Assembly (NCBI GenBank): GCA_964346725.1 | Contig: CAYFVM010000017.1 | Coordinates: 1 to 42,514 of the forward strand | Reading direction: 5' to 3' | Length of the DNA: 42,514 nucleotides | DNA from: UBA1715 sp964346725 | Lineage (GTDB): Bacteria; Bacteroidota; Bacteroidia; Bacteroidales; UBA1715 | In this document: piece by piece, positions 37,472 to 42,514 of the stretch | Numbering within the stretch: position 1 is the stretch's first letter | Layout: every line of letters starts with the position of its first letter | Translations under genes and position numbers: made by a program | The notes under the pieces: generated by a model | Database searches by the model: none | What the model saw: the letters and a program-made list of their open reading frames with translations, nothing else | Told to the model about the DNA's origin: nothing

Positions 37472-39511
37472 ATGCAATCAGGTAAAATTGGTGTAACCAC
37501 CGAAAACATCTTCCCGGTCATTAAAAAGTTCCTTTACTCTGACCAAGAGATATTCTTACGAGAACTTGTATCAAATGCAGTTGATGCAACTCAAAAACTC
37601 AAAACACTCGCAAAACTTGGAAAATACGATGGCGATATAACAAATGCCAACGTAACTATCTCCATTGATGAAAAAGCAAAAACGATCACCATTTCCGACA
37701 AAGGAATTGGTATGACAGCAGATGAAATTGACAAATACATTAACCAAATTGCATTTTCGGGCGCTGAAGAATTCCTCGACAAATACAAAGACAAAGCAGA
37801 AGCAATTATTGGACACTTCGGACTTGGTTTCTACTCTGCTTTCATGGTAGCGGAATCGGTTGATATTATTACCAAATCATACCAAAAAGATGCTAAGAGT
37901 GTAAAATGGACTTGCGACGGCAGCCCTAACTATTCTTTGGAAGAAATAGAGAAAGCCGAAGTGGGAACTGACATTGTGCTTCACATAGACAAAGAATCTG
38001 AAGAATATTTGCAAAAAAGTAAAATTGAAGAATTGCTTAAAAAGTATTGCAAATTCTTACCTATCACGATTGTTTTTGGTAAAAAACAAGAGTGGAAAGA
38101 CGGCAAATACGTTGACACCGACCAAGACAATGTAATAAATAACACCGAACCGGCATGGACAAAAAAGCCGGCCGACCTGAAAGATGAGGACTATCAATCG
38201 TTCTACAAAGAGCTCTACCCTATGGCTGAGGATCCTCTTTTCAACATTCACTTGAACGTGGACTATCCTTTCAACTTGACGGGAATTCTGTATTTCCCAA
38301 AAATCAGAAACAACTTTGAAGTACAGAAAAACAAGATTCAACTTTACTGCAATCAAGTATTCGTTACTGACTCGGTAGAAGGCATTGTTCCTGACTTTTT
38401 GACGTTGCTTCACGGTGTGCTCGATTCTCCAGACATTCCGTTGAACGTATCACGTAGTTATTTACAAAGCGACCACAACGTAAAGAAAATTTCTAACCAC
38501 ATCACAAAAAAGGTGTCGGATCGCTTGCAAGAGATTTTCAAAAACAACCGCGAGGAATACGAAAAGAAATGGGACGATTTGAAGTTGTTCATCACCTACG
38601 GAATGTTGAGCGACGAGAAATTCTACGACAGAGCTAAAGACTTTGCATTGTTCAAAAACGTTGACAGCAAATATTTCACCTACGAAGACTACAAAACGCT
38701 GATTTCGGCTAATCAAACTGACAAAAACGGTACGTTGGTGTATTTGTATGCAACCGACCCAGAAACGCAATACAGCTATATTCAAAAAGCAAAAAACAAA
38801 GGCTATGATGTATTGTTGCTCGACGGACATCTTGATGCGCACCTTATTAGCCAGTTGGAACAAAAATTTGAGAAATGTCTGTTCAGCCGTGTTGATGCTG
38901 ACATAGTTGAGAATCTTATAAAGAAAGAAGATTTGACCGACTCTAAATTGTCTCAAGACGATACGCAGGATTTGACAGAAGTATTTTCATCGCAAGCTGA
39001 CAAAAATTTCATAGTGCAATTTGCAAACCTCAACGCTGAGGAAGCTCCTATTATGGTTACACAGTCTGAATATATGCGCCGTATGAAAGACATGGCTCAG
39101 ATGAATCCGGGCATGAGTTTCTACAGCCAAATGCCAAACAACTACAATCTTGTAGTGAACGCAAACCATCCTTTGATTGCGAAAATCAACGAGGACAAAG
39201 TGGCAAAAACGAAAGACGCACTCGACAAAATCAATGCTGATTTGAAGCCTTTGCAAGACGAGAAAAAGAAACTTGACGACGCAAAGAAAGACAAGAAAGA
39301 GGACGAAATTCCTGTTCCAGACAAGGAAGCGTTGGAATCTGTAACGAAACAAATTGCTGACTTGGAAAGCAAAAAGAAACAAGCGCTTGACGAATATGGA
39401 AAAGGCAATCAAACGGTGAAACAATTGATAGACCTTGCATTGATTTCGAACAATATGCTGAAAGGCGAAGCGTTGGAATCATTCGTAAAACGTAGCGTGG
39501 AAATGCTCTAA
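37472..39511 (+). CDS. htpG: Molecular chaperone HtpG (Hsp90)
   Basis: A 679-residue Hsp90. ATP-binding motifs: EIFLRELVSNAVDA (31-39 core, Asn and Asp), DKGIGM (76-81) and GHFGLGFYSAF; middle-domain hallmarks NVSRSYLQSD and FPKIRNNFEVQKNKIQLYCNQVFVTD. A highly charged helical insert rich in Lys, Asp and Glu lies near residues 590-645, making it longer than E. coli HtpG (624 residues). ATG at 37472 gives the standard MQSGKIGVTTENIFP start; a TTG three codons earlier (37463) is in the tail of the hairpin and is less likely. HtpG is a cytosolic ATP-dependent chaperone of stress responses. Confidence 0.97.
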   Translation: MQSGKIGVTTENIFPVIKKFLYSDQEIFLRELVSNAVDATQKLKTLAKLGKYDGDITNANVTISIDEKAKTITISDKGIGMTADEIDKYINQIAFSGAEEFLDKYKDKAEAIIGHFGLGFYSAFMVAESVDIITKSYQKDAKSVKWTCDGSPNYSLEEIEKAEVGTDIVLHIDKESEEYLQKSKIEELLKKYCKFLPITIVFGKKQEWKDGKYVDTDQDNVINNTEPAWTKKPADLKDEDYQSFYKELYPMAEDPLFNIHLNVDYPFNLTGILYFPKIRNNFEVQKNKIQLYCNQVFVTDSVEGIVPDFLTLLHGVLDSPDIPLNVSRSYLQSDHNVKKISNHITKKVSDRLQEIFKNNREEYEKKWDDLKLFITYGMLSDEKFYDRAKDFALFKNVDSKYFTYEDYKTLISANQTDKNGTLVYLYATDPETQYSYIQKAKNKGYDVLLLDGHLDAHLISQLEQKFEKCLFSRVDADIVENLIKKEDLTDSKLSQDDTQDLTEVFSSQADKNFIVQFANLNAEEAPIMVTQSEYMRRMKDMAQMNPGMSFYSQMPNNYNLVVNANHPLIAKINEDKVAKTKDALDKINADLKPLQDEKKKLDDAKKDKKEDEIPVPDKEALESVTKQIADLESKKKQALDEYGKGNQTVKQLIDLALISNNMLKGEALESFVKRSVEML

Positions 39512-39537
39512 GAGTATTTGATTCGCGCCAATTACAG

Positions 39538-39569
39538 AAAGGCAATCCTTGGGTGGGTTGCCTTTTTTT
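39538..39569 (+). terminator. Intrinsic terminator of htpG
   Basis: Stem 39538-39545 with 39558-39565, 12-nt loop, ending in a run of seven T (39563-39569). Confidence 0.85.
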
Positions 39570-39638
39570 GTTGTAAGTAAAGAAATGTTGCACTTGAATT
39601 CTTCAGAGAATCAACATTACAGAGCTATACATTATATA

Positions 39639-40403
39639 CTACTCTTGACGAACATAATCTATAAGATGTTCCATCAGAATTCCTTCAAAATTATAGTATC
39701 CAACACTTTTATTTGCCAAATTTTCTAAAACGAATAAAACTCCATTTCCAAACGCTTCTCTTGAAATTGACTCATGAATGAGCCTAATAGTCTGATGTGG
39801 GAAGCCAAACACAATTTGATGTTTTCCAACAATTCCCCCTACACGAATAGAATTGATTTCTTTTTCTCCTAAATCTAATGCCTTTGCAATTTTCATAGCG
39901 GTGCCAGAAACACCATCTTTTTCTTTAAAATGTTCTTCTATTACTTCAATATCAACCCCGGAAGCTATTTTCTTTAAAAGCTTAGCAGCAAATATCAAAT
40001 AGTTTATTCCGAAGGTTATATTGGGACTCCAAAACACTACCGTATTGGCTGATAATTCTCTCAAATAATTTTTATCTTTTTCTTCATAATGAGATATGGC
40101 AGAAATAATTTTCACGTTTCTCTCACTGGCAGCTTTCCCATATAAATAAATACCTATTCTCGAAGAAAAATCGATGATTGCATCAACGGGGTGATTGTCT
40201 AGAAATTCGTTTATATCAATTTTTGATGAAGAATAAATACGACTGGATACATTTGACGAGATTCCTATAGATTCAGAAATATTTTTATTTTCTTTCTGTA
40301 CACTTTTTCTCAATACCCATTCTAAACTATGTTGTTTATTCTGATGTATAACTGATGCGATTGCCTTACCTGTTTTTCCAAATCCTATTAATCCTACTCT
40401 CAT
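39639..40403 (-). CDS. DapB-like (dihydrodipicolinate reductase family) oxidoreductase, variant active site
   Basis: A 254-residue two-domain protein. N-terminal Rossmann motif GFGKTG (residues 7-12) and a DapB C-terminal domain with SPNITFGINYLIFAAKLLKK, EEHFKEKDGVSGTAMKIA and IRVGGIVGKHQIVFG. Compared with DapB of E. coli, His159 and Lys163 have counterparts (His158, Lys162), but His160 is Phe159, the DAPSGTA segment is one residue shorter (DGVSGTA), and the GTTG motif is replaced (SAISHY). DapB reduces the dihydrodipicolinate precursor in lysine/diaminopimelate synthesis; these changes affect substrate-binding positions, so this may be a divergent DapB or an enzyme with another substrate. 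It is flanked by long non-coding DNA, and the only candidate promoter lies 170 bp upstream. Confidence 0.75.
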   Translation of the reverse strand: MRVGLIGFGKTGKAIASVIHQNKQHSLEWVLRKSVQKENKNISESIGISSNVSSRIYSSSKIDINEFLDNHPVDAIIDFSSRIGIYLYGKAASERNVKIISAISHYEEKDKNYLRELSANTVVFWSPNITFGINYLIFAAKLLKKIASGVDIEVIEEHFKEKDGVSGTAMKIAKALDLGEKEINSIRVGGIVGKHQIVFGFPHQTIRLIHESISREAFGNGVLFVLENLANKSVGYYNFEGILMEHLIDYVRQE

Positions 40404-40473
40404 TCTTTTCTCTTTTTTATCGTTCTGTTATTACTTTTTTATTGCAATACGCATAAAATGAGACATGAAACCT

Positions 40474-40488
40474 AGGCAAGACTTGCCT
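40474..40488. promoter_or_regulatory. Perfect 7-1-7 palindrome, candidate operator
   Basis: AGGCAAG-A-CTTGCCT is a perfect inverted repeat with a single central base, 71 bp upstream of the DapB-like ATG. The one-base spacer makes a stable RNA hairpin less likely than binding by a dimeric repressor. No nearby gene clearly encodes its regulator. Confidence 0.4.
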
Positions 40489-40575
40489 TGCAGATTATTA
40501 ATCTCCATTTTTTATTATCGTACTATAAGCACAATATTTTTTTATTACGCGTTTGCGTGTATATAGTATATTATA

Positions 40576-40583
40576 CAAATATA
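40576..40583 (-). promoter_or_regulatory. Candidate -7 box for the DapB-like gene
   Basis: Minus strand TATATTTG, exact match to TAnnTTTG. It would give a leader of about 165 nt that contains the palindrome at 40474-40488. No -33 TTTG at 19-21 nt. Confidence 0.35.
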
Positions 40584-40714
40584 CAAATTTCAAAAATAGG
40601 AAACGTTGTTTTTTTGCGTCACACATCTGATGCCACTAATTAAGACAAACCTACAGGGCATTTTAAGGTGATGTCTACCTATAAATTTTGTTCTGTTTTT
40701 TTTTAACGACGAGA

Positions 40715-41390
40715 TTAATTGTATTTTTCAATGCCNNNNNNNNNNNNNNNNNNNNNNNNNNNNNNNNNNNNNNNNNNNNNNNNNNNNNNNNNNNNNNNNN
40801 NNNNNNNNNNNNNNNNNNNNNNNNNNNNNNNNNNNGTATTTTTCAATGCCGCCGAAGCCCACAATGAGTGCATTGTTATGCGTTTTTTCTATAAAGTTTT
40901 GTAAGCGTTTGGCAAATTCTTCGGGGCGCTTGCGTGCGCTGTCTATATAGGCTATGCGTATGCGTTTGTATGATTCGGAGAAACGGCAGTAGTTGTTCCA
41001 GGCAGTGGGGTCTTTTTGTATTTCGGCAATAATATCGGAGGGAAAGATAAACTCACGTGCCAAGATGGCCTGTACGACACTCTCGAACGCAGGATGAATG
41101 CGTTTGTGGGCGGCCAACCACCTGAGGCGTTCTATATTTGGCTGCGAATAGCTGCTCTGTGGCTTTCGAGGCGTGAAGCGTTGCACGGTGTGTTCGGTAT
41201 CGTAGGTTTTGTTTATGCTGTCAATCCAGCCAAAACAAAGTGCTTCTTCTACGGCATCGTTGTATATGATGCGTGGCTTGCCGGTTGCCTTCTTGGCATA
41301 GACCAACCACGCCTCGTTCTCTTTATTGTAATGCTCTTGAAGCCATTTACGCCATTCGGCCTGTGTGCTTATGTGTAAAATATTTTGCAT
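40715..41390 (-). CDS. YdeI/OmpD-associated family protein, interrupted by the assembly gap
   Basis: 185 codons are readable from the ATG at 41390 to 40836, where the N run begins. The sequence has the family core RIIYNDAVEEALCFGWIDS and ends ALIVGFGGIEKY at the gap. The 15 bases on each side of the gap are identical; if they are collapsed, the frame continues as Asn and TAA at 40715, giving a complete 186-residue protein of normal length. The family is widespread, cytosolic and of poorly known function. G+C is 53% at 40921-40980 and 55% at 41101-41160, against 28% at 39661-39720 in the neighbouring gene, which suggests a different origin. Upstream, a 21-bp tandem repeat is in frame with the start. 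Confidence 0.85.
40721..40850. other. Assembly gap (100 N) flanked by an identical 15-bp sequence
   Basis: Positions 40736-40835 are exactly 100 N. The 15 bases before it (40721-40735) and after it (40836-40850) are identical (gtatttttcaatgcc). This is the mark of two contig ends that overlap but were joined with a fixed-size placeholder; the real missing length is probably zero. Confidence 0.9.
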
Positions 41391-41399
41391 TGGTGGGTT

Positions 41400-41558
41400 G
41401 ATTCCTTTTTCTAGGTGGTCATTTCCTTTTTCCAGAAGCTTACTTCCTTTTCTTAGTTCCTAATTACCAATTTCTTGTTGCGTATTTCTTTTTTTCAGGA
41501 GTTCATTTCCTTTTTCCAGGTGTTTACTTCCTTTTTCCAGGTTCTTATTTCCAGATAG
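41400..41558 (-). repeat. 21-bp tandem repeat, seven units plus a partial one, encoding a heptapeptide repeat
   Basis: Units of exactly 21 bp start at 41400, 41421, 41442, 41463, 41484, 41505 and 41526, with a partial eighth at 41547. The plus-strand core is atttcctttttccagg. Read on the minus strand they encode x-x-L-E-K-G-N/S repeats, in the same frame as the YdeI-family ATG at 41390. Translation of units 7 to 1 gives KNLEKGS, KHLEKGN, ELLKKRN, TQQEIGN, stop, ELRKGS, KLLEKGN, DHLEKGI, then NPP and the Met. One TAG (41460-41462) interrupts the frame. Unit 4 is the most diverged. There are no spacers, so it is not a CRISPR. Confidence 0.85.
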
Positions 41559-41985
41559 TAGTATCAAGTACCTCAAAAATACTCCTTTTGTAGAAACGGT
41601 AGGCAAAAATCGAGAGAATTGTAGAGTATTTTTGGCAGTTCGCTATTATGTATTCTCTTTAACTTTTGCCTTGATGCAAAAGTTACAAAAAATCAAGCCC
41701 CAATTCTCGCCTCTAAAAATTTTGCTTGCACGCTAAACTCTCAAGATGAATATCCATAGCCTGAAAACGTTTGTTTCTCTCCAGTATAAGGGCTCGTATT
41801 TTCGTCGTTATCCTGCTGAGAGTTTTTAACGCGTGCTTCGCTGCATTTTTATGGCTACGAATTGAAGGACGCTCGCAGTGGGGAGTTGTAGATTATTGTA
41901 TTGAATTCGTTTTTGGAGGTAACTTTTTCTCCGTATTTGATTGCGATTTTGAATCATGTCCAAGTTTGCTTAACTAAAATTATTT
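41559..41985. other. Long intergenic stretch, possible gene remnants
   Basis: No convincing gene. On the minus strand the heptad-repeat frame stays open from 41546 back to a stop near 41643 without an ATG. The segment around 41670-41695 (ttgatgcaaaagttac and following) resembles sequences I associate with intergenic DNA of Bacteroidales, but I cannot verify this here. A 27-codon plus-strand frame (41746-41829, MNIHSLKTFVSLQYKGSYF start) is too short to call. Confidence 0.4.
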
Positions 41986-42514
41986 TTAATTCATTAATTT
42001 CTTTTGATTATCAAATACAAATTTACTTTCCAAGAAATTATTTATATCAGAAAAAGTATCATCAACAACATCTGTTAAACAAATCTCAGTGTTTGGTGTA
42101 AAGAAAAGAATCTTTAAAGTAGTTATTATTTGATTTTTCAAAGGTTCTGTTACCCATTTGAATTCTTCATGACCATTTTCTAACTCTTTTTCTGTTTGTT
42201 TTCTAATAGTTTCGCATATATCCCTAGTAATTTTATCATTACTATCTTTTGTTCTCCAATGATCTTCGGCACCAAATATTTTAACAATTTCTTTTCTTTG
42301 AACGAATTCCATTGTTTCTGCAATTTGCCAATCACATTTTCGCTGTGAAAACGATAGGAATTTAGGATTTAAGTTATACACTAAGACCTTCTTATTTTGA
42401 TTATCATACTTGAATTTTAGTTCTTTCAAATCAACTCCATATTTTGCTTTTATATCAATCCTTAATGCACCAAAAAATTTCAAGTTCCCTTCTCGTCTAT
42501 TCACTACTCTTGTA
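41986..42514 (-). CDS. Unknown protein, N-terminus beyond window (possibly DUF4230-like)
   Basis: The frame is open from the right edge to the stop at 41986, about 175 codons; its true start lies outside the window (the GTG at 42504 is only an internal candidate). The visible part has a beta-rich segment LKFFGALRIDIKAKYGVDLK followed by KVLVYNLNPKFLSFS, then a charged helical region and ends with FVFDNQKKLMN. The GVDLKxLxF ... NLNPxxLS pattern reminds me of DUF4230 proteins, but the resemblance is weak and I would not transfer a function. No downstream terminator is evident. Confidence 0.65.
   Translation of the reverse strand, partial: TRVVNRREGNLKFFGALRIDIKAKYGVDLKELKFKYDNQNKKVLVYNLNPKFLSFSQRKCDWQIAETMEFVQRKEIVKIFGAEDHWRTKDSNDKITRDICETIRKQTEKELENGHEEFKWVTEPLKNQIITTLKILFFTPNTEICLTDVVDDTFSDINNFLESKFVFDNQKKLMN

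Larger units (their letters stand above)
40404..40714. other. 311-bp intergenic region upstream of the DapB-like gene
   Basis: Very AT-rich. It holds a 15-bp palindrome (40474-40488) and a minus-strand TATATTTG box (40576-40583). A pyrimidine-rich tract (40404-40441) lies next to the DapB-like start. I see no RNA gene or credible short ORF. Confidence 0.6.

Noticed and set aside
38057..39593. Long antisense frames opposite htpG
   Set aside because: htpG is unmistakable on the other strand; the antisense frames are rich in Phe/Val/Leu without any domain.
40728..40835. Reading the YdeI-family gene through the N run to a stop at 40728
   Set aside because: The N run has an arbitrary length and shifts the frame; the 15-bp overlap indicates a stop at 40715 instead.
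41400..41558. CRISPR-like repeat array
   Set aside because: Units are adjacent with no spacers, 21 bp long and diverged; they behave as a coding tandem repeat. No cas genes are present.
41771..41977. 68-codon plus-strand frame in the right-hand intergenic region
   Set aside because: No recognisable features and no promoter; another short frame overlaps it, so there is no reason to prefer it.

Overview
The window looks like a chromosomal segment of an AT-rich member of the Bacteroidota, most likely order Bacteroidales. Evidence: a complete type IX secretion (T9SS) core operon in the order porP-porK-porL-porM-porN; two PorE-like TPR/propeller/OmpA anchor proteins; families largely confined to this phylum (DUF4290, START-like small protein, short RsmI-like methylase); and promoters of the Bacteroidota type (-7 box TAnnTTTG, in the best cases with TTTG 19 nt upstream). 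A run of exactly 100 N shows that this is a scaffolded draft assembly.

Layout. 1-8764 (-): one open frame of more than 2,900 codons, cut by the left edge, for a giant exported protein: signal peptide, RCC1-like propeller, then a long chain of Ig/PKD-like modules. 8898-10213 (-): fabG followed by an XRE-cupin regulator. 10310-15046 (-): PorE-like lipoprotein, pnp, rpsO, each with its own signals. 15076-20660 (-): M23 peptidase lipoprotein, uvrD/pcrA, DUF4290, murA, packed head to tail. 20742-26802 (-): porPKLMN, closed by a strong terminator. 26941-29993 (-): RsmI-like methylase, START-like protein, LptF/G permease, YqeY. 30075-35853: plsC (+), a membrane LytTR regulator (-), FKBP isomerase (+), second PorE-like protein (+) coupled to purM (+). 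35850-39511: 2H phosphoesterase (-), a membrane-anchored unknown protein (+), htpG (+). 39639-42514: accessory-looking end with an unusual DapB-like oxidoreductase (-), an assembly gap inside a YdeI-family gene (-), a 21-bp tandem repeat, a long intergenic stretch and a partial unknown gene (-).

How the genes fit together. PorK/N form the periplasmic ring, PorL/M the proton-driven motor, PorP is an outer-membrane partner, and the PorE-like proteins can tie such complexes to peptidoglycan. The giant Ig-repeat protein is the sort of cargo T9SS exports, but its C-terminal sorting domain lies outside the window, so the link is inferred. MurA, the M23 peptidase, LptF/G and PlsC add an envelope-biogenesis theme.

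I found no tRNA, rRNA, CRISPR array, transposase, prophage or defence island. The most notable observations are the in-frame 21-bp heptapeptide repeat upstream of the YdeI gene, the 15-bp duplication showing that the assembly gap is probably artificial, the Asp-type MurA, the degenerate DapB homologue, the giant RCC1-Ig protein and the unrecognised tail-anchored protein.
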